Assembly: GCF_900107935.1 (NCBI RefSeq)
Contig: NZ_FNVG01000015.1
Coordinates: 59,920 to 123,919 of the forward strand
Origin: Vibrio hangzhouensis
Lineage (GTDB): Bacteria; Pseudomonadota; Gammaproteobacteria; Enterobacterales; Vibrionaceae
Direction of reading: 5' to 3'
DNA: 64,000 nt
The notes below the pieces were generated by a model that saw only the letters and a list, made by a program, of their open reading frames with translations, was not told the origin of the DNA and did not search any database. Of the stretch, positions 26,935 through 34,905 are shown piece after piece. The translations under genes and the position numbers were made by a program. Each line of letters opens with the position of its first letter. Within the stretch, counting starts at the first letter, position 1.

Positions 26935-28785
26935 TTAAATGTTATCCACTGACTGGCCTGCAAGCGCTTCACGAATGGACTTATCCATTCTGCGTGATGC
27001 AAACTCCTGGCTCGCTTTGTCAGTATCTTTAATACCCTGTTCAATGGCGTCAGTATCGTCACCATTGCGTAATTCGATCAGTGCTTCGATCACAGCAAGC
27101 AACGTTTGTTTCTCTTCTTCACTGAGAAGCGCGTCACCGTCGGCCTGCATTGCAGCAATCAGCCCTTCAATCACTCGGTCCGCTTCCACACGCTGCTCAG
27201 CCAATGCGCGAGCCAGCATGTCATCTTTTGCATGAGTCATGGAATCTTTGAGCATGTTGGTCACTTCATCATCACTCAGACCATAAGATGGTTTAACCTG
27301 AATTTCAGATTGCACACCCGTGCTCTTTTCCATCGCCGTTACAGACAGCAGACCATCGGCATCCACCTGATAAGTCACTCGAATGTGAGCAGCACCAGCC
27401 GCCATTGGCGGGATACCTTTGAGCGAGAAACGAGCTAAAGAACGGCAATCATCAACCATCTCTCGCTCACCTTGTACCACATGCACAGACATCGCCGTCT
27501 GACCGTCTTTAAACGTGGTAAATTCCTGCGCCCGCGCTACCGGAATGGTGGTATTACGTGGAACGATTTTTTCCACCAATCCACCCATGGTTTCGATACC
27601 CAGTGATAGTGGAAGTACATCCAGAAGCAACATTTCTGAATCCGGTTTATTGCCAGCCAGAATGTCAGCCTGAATCGCAGCGCCAATCGCCACCACTTCG
27701 TCTGGGTTGATGCTGGTCAAGGGCGTTCTGCCAAAGAAGTCTCCAACCATCTCTCGTACCAACGGAGTGCGAGTTGAGCCACCTACCATGACGACTTCAA
27801 GCACTTCGTCAGCGTCCACTTCGGCGTCTTTGAGAGCTCGACGGCAAGACATCAACGTTTTCTTCACCAGTGGCTGAATCAGTTGCTCAAACTGAGACTT
27901 GCTCAGCTCACCTTGCCAACCCAGTACATCGATAGCGGCCGTGTCACTCTGACTCAGGTCTATCTTAGCTTGAGTAGACGCATCCAGAAGCTGACGTTGC
28001 TCGCGTGCGTTAAGCTCGGCTTTGCCAATCTGTTGCTGCAGGTAATCTGCCACCAAATGGTCAAAGTCATCACCACCCAGAGCGGAATCACCGCCGGTAG
28101 CTAACACTTCAAATACACCACGCGACAAACGAAGAATCGATATATCAAAGGTGCCACCACCCAGATCATAAACGGCAATCACGCCTTCCTGACCACTGTC
28201 GAGGCCATAAGCGATCGCCGCCGCAGTCGGCTCATTGAGCAGTCTTAGTACATGCAACCCCGCCAAATTAGCGGCGTCTTTGGTTCCTTGTCGCTGAGCG
28301 TCATCAAAATACGCAGGAACCGTAATCACCACGCCAGCCAGTTCACCACCGAGAGACGCTTCGGCTCTTTGAGCCAGCGTTTTGAGAATATCGGAAGACA
28401 CCTGAATCGGGTTTTTCGGACCTGCCTGGGTTTGTAATACAGGCAATCCATTGTCGCTCTCGGTCAACGAGTAGGGCAAAGACGGATAACGTGCCTGCAC
28501 ATCCGCCAATGAACGCCCTAATAACCGCTTAACGGAAATAATCGTATTCGCAGGATCGGCGGCCGCATTGTCACGCGCTTCGATACCTACGGTAACTGAG
28601 TCTTCAGCATAGTGTATTGCTGAAGGCAGAATTTTCTGACCGTTGGCATCCGGTAAAGTCGCCGCTTCGCCACTTCTTACTGTGGCCACGAGAGAGTTGG
28701 TGGTGCCCAGATCGATACCGGCTGCCAATTTATGTTCGTGGGGTGCGGAGCTTTGACCCGGCTCTGCGATTTGAAGTAATGCCAT
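26935..28785 (-). CDS. hscA: Fe-S chaperone HscA (Hsp70 family)
   Basis: Specialised DnaK paralogue, 616 residues, that helps release the cluster from IscU together with HscB. The N-terminal ATPase domain contains AAGIDLGTTNSLVA, VYDLGGGTFDIS and VMVGGSTRTPLV. The substrate domain follows. It recognises the LPPVK motif, which is present in the IscU encoded 1 kb upstream. Shorter C-terminal lid than DnaK, as normal for HscA. Confidence 0.97.
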   Translation of the reverse strand: MALLQIAEPGQSSAPHEHKLAAGIDLGTTNSLVATVRSGEAATLPDANGQKILPSAIHYAEDSVTVGIEARDNAAADPANTIISVKRLLGRSLADVQARYPSLPYSLTESDNGLPVLQTQAGPKNPIQVSSDILKTLAQRAEASLGGELAGVVITVPAYFDDAQRQGTKDAANLAGLHVLRLLNEPTAAAIAYGLDSGQEGVIAVYDLGGGTFDISILRLSRGVFEVLATGGDSALGGDDFDHLVADYLQQQIGKAELNAREQRQLLDASTQAKIDLSQSDTAAIDVLGWQGELSKSQFEQLIQPLVKKTLMSCRRALKDAEVDADEVLEVVMVGGSTRTPLVREMVGDFFGRTPLTSINPDEVVAIGAAIQADILAGNKPDSEMLLLDVLPLSLGIETMGGLVEKIVPRNTTIPVARAQEFTTFKDGQTAMSVHVVQGEREMVDDCRSLARFSLKGIPPMAAGAAHIRVTYQVDADGLLSVTAMEKSTGVQSEIQVKPSYGLSDDEVTNMLKDSMTHAKDDMLARALAEQRVEADRVIEGLIAAMQADGDALLSEEEKQTLLAVIEALIELRNGDDTDAIEQGIKDTDKASQEFASRRMDKSIREALAGQSVDNI

Positions 28786-28808
28786 TCAAATATCCTTGGG
28801 AGCTTCCA

Positions 28809-29324
28809 TTAACCAAGCAGCTTATCTTCGAGCTGTTCTATTTCACTTTGCAACTTGGCGATAAATTTTAGTTTTCTGACGCTGTCAGCAGCATGCAGCC
28901 ACTCGCTCTGATCAAGCTGCTGCTCCAGCCCAGTTAGCTGTGCTTTGAACATTTTGCTTACCTTAGCGTCAAAGTCAAAAAGTTCTGCTTCAACATCACT
29001 GGATGCAGCGATGTCTTCCAACTCCTCGCGCAGTTCCATTTGCTCCATAAGAAACATCGGGTCTTGCAGCGTCTGTTGCTCAGCGCGAATATCAACGCCC
29101 TGTTCCGCAAGCAGATACTCGGCACGAGAGATAGGTCGGCGCAGCACTTCATAGGCGTCATTAATTTGCGCTGCTTTCTGAACAGCCAGCATTCGATCGC
29201 GCTCTGACGCCGTTGCAAACTTGTCGGGATGAAAGCGTTTTTGCAACTCTCTGAATTGAGAAGAAAGAAGGCTACCGTCCAACTGAAACTGAACAGGTAG
29301 CCCAAATAATTCAAAATGGTTCAT
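28809..29324 (-). CDS. hscB: Fe-S co-chaperone HscB (J-protein)
   Basis: 171 residues from the ATG at 29324 (MNHFELFGLPVQFQLD). J domain (about 1-75) with HPD in RFHPDKFA, then a helical IscU-binding domain. Stimulates HscA ATPase and delivers IscU. 23 bp before hscA. Confidence 0.95.
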   Translation of the reverse strand: MNHFELFGLPVQFQLDGSLLSSQFRELQKRFHPDKFATASERDRMLAVQKAAQINDAYEVLRRPISRAEYLLAEQGVDIRAEQQTLQDPMFLMEQMELREELEDIAASSDVEAELFDFDAKVSKMFKAQLTGLEQQLDQSEWLHAADSVRKLKFIAKLQSEIEQLEDKLLG

Positions 29325-29421
29325 AACATTAACTCGCAAAGTAGTGAACCTGGGACAGACGTCGCGTTGCGACGCCTGACAGTTCGGGCCGCGCGATGCG
29401 CCCGCCCAGATTCAAGAGATA

Positions 29422-29745
29422 TTAAACATTAAAGCTTTCACCACAACCACACTCGCCTTTAGCGTTAGGGTTGTTGAATTCAAAGCCCTCGTTTAAGCCC
29501 TCTTTTACATAATCGAGCTCTGTACCATCGAGATAAACTAAGCTCTTAGCATCTATGATGACTTTCACACCGGAATGCTCAAAGACTTCATCGCCATCTT
29601 CAAGCTCGTCCACAAACTCAAGGACATAGGCCATACCAGAGCAACCCGTAGTTTTTACACCTAAGCGTAACCCAATCCCTTTGCCACGGTTTTCCAAAAA
29701 CGTTCTTACTCTGCTCGCTGCTGCTTCTGTCATTGAGATGGCCAT
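29422..29745 (-). CDS. iscA: A-type Fe-S carrier IscA
   Basis: 107-residue A-type carrier with the three invariant Cys: TTGCSGMAY (about 35) and CGCGESF (about 99 and 101). Accepts iron or clusters and passes them to apoproteins. The 97-bp spacer to hscB contains a small GC-rich palindrome (ACGTCGCGTTGCGACG). Confidence 0.96.
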   Translation of the reverse strand: MAISMTEAAASRVRTFLENRGKGIGLRLGVKTTGCSGMAYVLEFVDELEDGDEVFEHSGVKVIIDAKSLVYLDGTELDYVKEGLNEGFEFNNPNAKGECGCGESFNV

Positions 29746-29803
29746 ACTACAACCTTTGTCTGCTTCTCTTGATGGTATTCGTTCACTTGGCTATCCAAGT
29801 GGT

Positions 29804-30184
29804 TTAGTCGTGCTTCTTCTTGTAATCAGCCACTGCTGCTTTGATTGCGTCTTCCGCAAGGATCGAGCAGTGTACTTTTACTGGCGGCAACTCTAACTCT
29901 TCTGCAATTTCTGAGTTCTTGATTGCTGCTGCTTCGTCAATCGATTTACCCTTTACCCATTCAGTAACGAGCGAGCTTGAAGCAATCGCGGAGCCGCAGC
30001 CATACGTTTTGAACTTTGCATCTTCGATAATACCTTCTGGTGTTACCTTGATTTGCAACTTCATCACGTCGCCACATGCAGGTGCACCGACCATGCCACT
30101 ACCCACGTTGGGATCATTTTTATCAAATGAACCGACGTTGCGTGGGTTCTCATAGTGGTCAATAACTTTTTCACTATACGCCAT
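29804..30184 (-). CDS. iscU: Fe-S scaffold IscU
   Basis: 126-residue scaffold on which clusters are built. Cys ligands lie in GAPACGDVM, TYGCGSAIA and VHCSILAEDA, with the HscA-recognition LPPVK just before the third. Between iscS and iscA in the standard order. Confidence 0.97.
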   Translation of the reverse strand: MAYSEKVIDHYENPRNVGSFDKNDPNVGSGMVGAPACGDVMKLQIKVTPEGIIEDAKFKTYGCGSAIASSSLVTEWVKGKSIDEAAAIKNSEIAEELELPPVKVHCSILAEDAIKAAVADYKKKHD

Positions 30185-30217
30185 AATAAATTCCTCGAAT
30201 CCTCTACTTCCGTGAGA

Positions 30218-31432
30218 TTAGTGGTGTGCCCACTCAACCGTACTCAGGTCAATCCCTTCTTTATACATATCCCATAGAGGAGACATGTCACGTAATTTGT
30301 TCACTGCTGTGGTGATCTGCTCAATTGCATAATCGATCTCTTCTTCAGTCGTGAATCGACCGAATGAGAAACGCACTGAGCTGTGTGCCAGTTCATCGTC
30401 CAGACCTAGCGCACGAAGCACATAAGACGGTTCCAGGCTTGCTGACGTGCAGGCTGAGCCGGAAGACACCGCCAGATCCTTAAGAGACATCAATAACGAT
30501 TCGCCTTCAACGAACGCGAAGCTCACGTTGAGGTTTTGCGGTACACGCTGCTCAAGGTCACCATTTACCGTCACCGCTTCAAGATCTTTAATGCCATTTA
30601 ACAGACGGTCACGCAATGCTTTTGCATGATCATAATCTTTCTGCATGTCTTGCTTAGCAATAGCAAAGGCCTCACCCATACCCACGATCTGGTGAGTCGG
30701 TAGCGTGCCTGAACGGAAACCACGCTCGTGACCACCACCGTGCATTTGCGCTTCGAGGCGAATACGTGGCTTACGACGAACGTATAGCGCGCCAATCCCT
30801 TTAGGACCGTAGATCTTGTGCGCTGACATTGAAATCAGATCCACTTTCATTTCCTGAACATCGATTGGCAACTTGCCAGCTGATTGTGCTGCATCTACGT
30901 GGAAAACGATTTTTTTGCTACGGCATAACTCGCCAATTGCGGAAATATCCTGAACCACGCCAATTTCATTGTTAACGTGCATAATCGACACTAACACTGT
31001 GTCTTCGCGCATGGCTGCTTCCAGTTTCGCCAGGTCGATCAAACCGTTTGATTCTGGCTCAAGGTAAGTCACTTCGAAGCCTTCGCGCTCTAGCTGACGG
31101 CATGGATCAAGTACCGCTTTGTGCTCCGTTTTACAGGTGATAACGTGCTTACCTTTTTTGCTATAAAAGTGCGCAGCACCTTTAATCGCAAGGTTATCTG
31201 ATTCTGTCGCACCCGAAGTGAAAATAATTTCACGAGGATCTGCGTTGAGCAGGTCAGCGATCTGCTCACGTGCATTGTCTACTGCTTCTTCTGCTTGCCA
31301 GCCAAAACGGTGTGATCGTGACGCCGGGTTACCAAAGGTACCGTCCATCGTCATAAATTGAACCATCTTTTCTGCAACCCTTGGATCAACAGGGCATGTG
31401 GCAGAGTAGTCTAGATAAATAGGCAGTTTCAT
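30218..31432 (-). CDS. iscS: Cysteine desulfurase IscS
   Basis: PLP enzyme (404 residues) that removes sulfur from cysteine for clusters, thiamine and tRNA thiolation. HVDAAQSAGK and SMSAHKIYGPKG (PLP Lys about 206) are intact, and the mobile loop SSGSACTSASLEPS holds the persulfide Cys (about 328). 29 bp after iscR. Confidence 0.98.
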   Translation of the reverse strand: MKLPIYLDYSATCPVDPRVAEKMVQFMTMDGTFGNPASRSHRFGWQAEEAVDNAREQIADLLNADPREIIFTSGATESDNLAIKGAAHFYSKKGKHVITCKTEHKAVLDPCRQLEREGFEVTYLEPESNGLIDLAKLEAAMREDTVLVSIMHVNNEIGVVQDISAIGELCRSKKIVFHVDAAQSAGKLPIDVQEMKVDLISMSAHKIYGPKGIGALYVRRKPRIRLEAQMHGGGHERGFRSGTLPTHQIVGMGEAFAIAKQDMQKDYDHAKALRDRLLNGIKDLEAVTVNGDLEQRVPQNLNVSFAFVEGESLLMSLKDLAVSSGSACTSASLEPSYVLRALGLDDELAHSSVRFSFGRFTTEEEIDYAIEQITTAVNKLRDMSPLWDMYKEGIDLSTVEWAHH

Positions 31433-31461
31433 TCTTTACTCCAATGTAAAAGCAACACTAC

Positions 31462-31968
31462 TTACGAGCGAACATTGATTCCGATGGGTGCGGTGCTTGT
31501 ACTTTTTCTTGAGAACCCATGATTTACCGCAAGATCTACGTCTTGTCGGTCTGAAATTTCTAATACTTCGTTATCGACCATCAACTCACCAAGAGTGATG
31601 TTATTCAGGAAGTCACTAATGCGAGAACTCAGGTCTCTCCACAGTGTATGTGTGAGGCAACGTGTACCACCCTGGCAATCTCCCTTGCCGGCACATTTTG
31701 TTGCATCAACCGACTCATCAACAGCAGCAATCACGGTACCAATTGAGATGTCTGTCGCCTCTGCTCCCAAGCGATAGCCGCCACCGGGACCACGCACACT
31801 GGCCACCAGACCGGCTTTGCGCAATTTAGAAAACAGTTGCTCCAAATAAGACAGGGAAATCCCTTGTCGTTCAGAGATATCCGCCAGTGGTACTGGGCTT
31901 TGCTGTGAGTGCAGTGCGACATCTAGCATCGCTGTTACTGCATATCTTCCTTTTGATGTTAGTCTCAT
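31462..31968 (-). CDS. iscR: Fe-S-sensing Rrf2-family regulator IscR
   Basis: 168 residues from the ATG at 31968 (MRLTSKGRYAVTAMLD). Winged helix at the N-terminus. Cys92, Cys98, Cys104 and His107 (KCAGKGDCQGGTRCLTH) match the E. coli [2Fe-2S] ligands exactly in number. The holo form should repress its own operon through the two IscR-type sites upstream (32010-32059). Confidence 0.97.
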   Translation of the reverse strand: MRLTSKGRYAVTAMLDVALHSQQSPVPLADISERQGISLSYLEQLFSKLRKAGLVASVRGPGGGYRLGAEATDISIGTVIAAVDESVDATKCAGKGDCQGGTRCLTHTLWRDLSSRISDFLNNITLGELMVDNEVLEISDRQDVDLAVNHGFSRKSTSTAPIGINVRS

Positions 31969-32009
31969 ATCACACGTATCCACATTGAGTATGTGGTTGG
32001 AATTTTTCC

Positions 32010-32034
32010 ATACCTGACTGTTTTAATCAAGTAT
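32010..32034 (-). promoter_or_regulatory. IscR type 1 binding site, proximal
   Basis: ATACCTGACTGTTTTAATCA plus AGTAT fits the IscR type 1 consensus (ATASYYGACTRWWWYAGTCRRSTAT) with few mismatches. It lies 42 bp upstream of the iscR start. Confidence 0.8.
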
Positions 32035-32059
32035 TTATTTGACTAAATTAGTCAGGTAT
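32035..32059 (-). promoter_or_regulatory. IscR type 1 binding site, distal
   Basis: TTATTTGACTAAATTAGTCA plus GGTAT has a near-perfect GACT/AGTC core. It directly abuts the proximal site, giving a tandem 25+25 bp arrangement as at the E. coli iscR promoter. Confidence 0.85.
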
Positions 32060-32080
32060 TTAACCCAATAGAAAAAGTGG

Positions 32081-32812
32081 TTATTTTTTAACCCCCATTG
32101 CTTTCTCTACCGAGGTAAGAATACCTCTTAATGTATTGATTTCCTGAGACTCTGGTCGAGCTCGGCTGAACATCCTACGTAACTTGTTCATGACCAGCCC
32201 TGGTTTATCTCTAGAAATAAACTGGGTATCCATAATGACCTTTTCAAGGTGTTGGTAGAACATTTCCAGTTCTTTGTGACGCGGATAGTCCGTTTCACCT
32301 TGCTCAGGATATCGTTCGGCCTGACGCTCGAGATGTGCAACACGCACTTCATAGCTCAACGTCTGTACCGCCATGGCGAGATTAAGAGAGCTGTACTCCG
32401 GGTTTGCTGGAATACATGTGTGATAATGACACAGTTGCAATTCGTCGTTTGTGAGCCCGGTACGTTCACGGCCAAATACCAAAGCGACAGGGTGTTTTTC
32501 CCCCTCCAGTGCAAATGTCTTACCGCATTCACGGGGCTCGATCATCGGCCAATCAAGGGTTCGGGAGCGAGCGCTAGAACCAACTACCAGACCGCAATCC
32601 TCAATGGCCTCTTCCAGAGTCGCAACGACTTTGGCTCCCAACGCAATGTCACTCGCTCCAGCAGCCAAAGCCACGGCTTGCGAGTCTACCTCACACTGAG
32701 GATCAACCAGTACCATTTGACTCAGCCCCATTACCTTCATCGCTCTGGCTGCAGAGCCAATATTTCCGGAGTGGGAGGTCCCTACAAGGACGATTTTCAC
32801 GTTGTCTAGCAT
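32081..32812 (-). CDS. trmJ: tRNA (cytidine/uridine-2'-O-)-methyltransferase TrmJ
   Basis: SPOUT-class methyltransferase, 243 residues from the ATG at 32812 (MLDNVKIVLVGTSHSGNIGS), that 2'-O-methylates position 32 of several tRNAs. The knotted SAM site is seen as ALVFGRERTGLTNDEL and CHYHTCIPANPEYSSLNLAMAVQ-like segments (about 110-150). A TTG six bases upstream is an alternative start. It is upstream of iscR on the same strand, separated by the IscR sites, and divergent from suhB. Confidence 0.95.
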   Translation of the reverse strand: MLDNVKIVLVGTSHSGNIGSAARAMKVMGLSQMVLVDPQCEVDSQAVALAAGASDIALGAKVVATLEEAIEDCGLVVGSSARSRTLDWPMIEPRECGKTFALEGEKHPVALVFGRERTGLTNDELQLCHYHTCIPANPEYSSLNLAMAVQTLSYEVRVAHLERQAERYPEQGETDYPRHKELEMFYQHLEKVIMDTQFISRDKPGLVMNKLRRMFSRARPESQEINTLRGILTSVEKAMGVKK

Positions 32813-32855
32813 TGTCAAATTGCACCGAGTTTACAAAACCGACGAATAGTAACAT

Positions 32856-32880
32856 ATTCTTGACTAAAATGGTCAGGGTC
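32856..32880. promoter_or_regulatory. Candidate third IscR-type site between trmJ and suhB
   Basis: ATTCTTGACTAAAATGGTCA plus GGGTC keeps the GACT(A/T)4-GGTCAGG core of the IscR type 1 motif but has a poor right edge. It overlaps a possible trmJ -35 (TGACCA in the minus reading, 18 bp from TACTAT). Inference only. Confidence 0.4.
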
Positions 32881-32989
32881 TTTTTCAATCACCCGGTGAG
32901 CGACCAAAAAATAACCACTTCCCTTTTGCTAAATCTTTGGTATACTCCCCGCCGCTTTTTGTTCTTTAACATCCGTTGGGAAAATTCGT

Positions 32990-33793
32990 ATGCATCCAAT
33001 GCTAAATATCGCTATACGCGCAGCGCGTAAAGCGGGCAACCATATTGCTAAATCACTAGAAAACACTGACAAGATTGAGTCAGTACAGAAAGGCACTAAT
33101 GACTTTGTTACTAATGTAGACAAAGAAGCCGAAGCAATCATCATTAGCACTATCCAAGCTTCATACCCAGACCACAGCATCATTGCTGAAGAGGGTGGCC
33201 TAATCGAAGGTAAAGATAGTGACGTACAATGGATCATCGACCCACTGGATGGCACCAATAACTTCGTTCAAGGCATTCCTACTTTCTCTGTGTCTATTGC
33301 TGTTCGCATCAAAGGCAAAACAGAAGTCGCGTGTGTTTACGACCCAATGGTTAACGAGCTTTTCACTGCACAACGTGGTGCTGGCGCTCAACTAAACAAT
33401 GCACGTATCCGTGTAAATCAGCTTAAAGATATCAAAGGTACTGTCATAGGTACTGGCTTCCCATTCAAGCAGAAGCAACACTCTGAAAGCTACTTCAAAA
33501 TCATGTCTTCTATGTTTGTAGAGTGCTCTGACTTCCGTCGTGCTGGCTCTGCTGCTCTAGACCTTTGCTACGTGGCTGCTGGTCGTCTGGACGGTTACTT
33601 CGAACTAGGCCTAAAACCATGGGACATGGCAGCAGGTGAGCTAATTGCTCGTGAAGCTGGCGCTATCGTGACTGACTTCTCAGGCGGTACTGAGTATATG
33701 AAGTCTGGCAATGTTGTTGCTTCAAGCGCACGTGGCGTGAAAGCGATGCTAAAACACATCCGTGAAAACGGAAACGAAGCTATCCTTAAGTAA
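32990..33793 (+). CDS. suhB: Inositol-1-monophosphatase / SuhB transcription factor
   Basis: 267-residue Mg-dependent phosphatase of the IMPase family. In E. coli SuhB also joins the rRNA antitermination complex. Metal motifs: EEGG (about 65), WIIDPLDGTNNF (about 80) and KPWDMAAGELIAREAG (about 205). Highly biased codons suggest strong expression. An extended -10 promoter (TGGTATACT, ending at 32946) lies about 44 bp upstream of the ATG. Confidence 0.96.
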   Translation: MHPMLNIAIRAARKAGNHIAKSLENTDKIESVQKGTNDFVTNVDKEAEAIIISTIQASYPDHSIIAEEGGLIEGKDSDVQWIIDPLDGTNNFVQGIPTFSVSIAVRIKGKTEVACVYDPMVNELFTAQRGAGAQLNNARIRVNQLKDIKGTVIGTGFPFKQKQHSESYFKIMSSMFVECSDFRRAGSAALDLCYVAAGRLDGYFELGLKPWDMAAGELIAREAGAIVTDFSGGTEYMKSGNVVASSARGVKAMLKHIRENGNEAILK

Positions 33794-33837
33794 TTCGATA
33801 AAGGAAAGCACAGCCCAGCCCGTCACCGCTGAATTAG

Positions 33838-33868
33838 AAATCCCGACCAATGGTCGGGATTTTTTTTA
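33838..33868 (+). terminator. Terminator of suhB
   Basis: AAATCCCGACC / GGTCGGGATTT stem with AAT loop, followed by a long T-run on the plus strand. Confidence 0.93.
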
Positions 33869-33894
33869 TTGCTCATTTGTCGCTGTTACAAACA

Positions 33895-33923
33895 AAAGAA
33901 AAGCCACTCTACTGAGTGGCTTT
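33895..33923 (-). terminator. Terminator of the yajC-secD-secF unit
   Basis: AAAGCCACTC / GAGTGGCTTT stem with a TACT loop, then TTCTTTTG on the minus strand, 26 bp after the secF stop. Confidence 0.85.
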
Positions 33924-33948
33924 GTCTGTGAGTATTGAGCACTGCCTG

Positions 33949-34896
33949 TTAAGGCATTTCATCAAACTCGGCACCTTCCTTCTCAATCTGAGGCGGCATC
34001 AAGTGCTCTTTCTGGATACCCAGTTTAAGCGCGAGTGCTGACGCGACGTAGATGGAAGAGTAAGTACCTACTGTAATACCCAACAACAGTGCTGTTGCAA
34101 AACCGTGAATCATTGCACCGCCTTGAGTAAAGAGGGCAATAACCACAAATAATGTGGTACCGGAAGTAATCAAGGTACGGCTCAGCGTTTGCGTGATAGA
34201 GTTGTTCATGATTTCCGCAGGCTCACCTTTGCGCATCTTACGGAAATTCTCACGGATACGGTCAAAGACCACGATCGTATCGTTAAGAGAGTAACCAACA
34301 ACCGTCAACAAAGCTGCGACAATCGTCAGATCCACTTCAATTTGCATCAGTGAGAAAATACCCAGGGTAATGATAACGTCGTGAGCCAGAGCAAGTACCG
34401 CACCCGCAGCCAGACGCCACTCAAATCGCACAGATACATAGATCAAGATACAGATTAACGATACCAGGATCGCTAAGCCGCCTGCTTCAGTCAGCTCGTC
34501 ACCCACGTTCGGACCCACAAACTCGATACGGCGCATTTCAACGCTTTCGCCTGTGCCCTGCTTAATCGCATCCAGAATTTGGTTACCCAGTGCTTCGGCC
34601 TGCATATCATCACGAGGGCGCAAACGCACCATCACGTCACGTGAGGAACCGAAGTTCTGCACAGTGGCATCGCCGAAACCTTTAGCTTCAAGTGCAGAAC
34701 GAACTTTCTCAAGATTAGCTGGCTGTTCAAAGCCCACTTCAATCAAAGTACCGCCAGTGAAGTCCAGGCCCCAGTTCAACCACTTAGTTGACAGAGTAAA
34801 AATAGCTGCCGCGATCATCACGATCGACAATGCAAATGCGGCTTTTGACCAACGCATGAAGTCGATCGTTTTGTCTGCTTTCAATATTTGAAACAT
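33949..34896 (-). CDS. secF: Protein-export membrane protein SecF
   Basis: 315-residue partner of SecD, six membrane segments, part of the SecDF-YajC complex that uses the proton (or Na+) gradient to pull preproteins into the periplasm. GLDFTGGTLIEVGF (about 30-45) and VGYSLNDTIVVFDRIREN (about 205-222) are the family motifs. 9 bp after secD. Confidence 0.97.
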   Translation of the reverse strand: MFQILKADKTIDFMRWSKAAFALSIVMIAAAIFTLSTKWLNWGLDFTGGTLIEVGFEQPANLEKVRSALEAKGFGDATVQNFGSSRDVMVRLRPRDDMQAEALGNQILDAIKQGTGESVEMRRIEFVGPNVGDELTEAGGLAILVSLICILIYVSVRFEWRLAAGAVLALAHDVIITLGIFSLMQIEVDLTIVAALLTVVGYSLNDTIVVFDRIRENFRKMRKGEPAEIMNNSITQTLSRTLITSGTTLFVVIALFTQGGAMIHGFATALLLGITVGTYSSIYVASALALKLGIQKEHLMPPQIEKEGAEFDEMP

Positions 34897-34905
34897 AACT
34901 AACCC

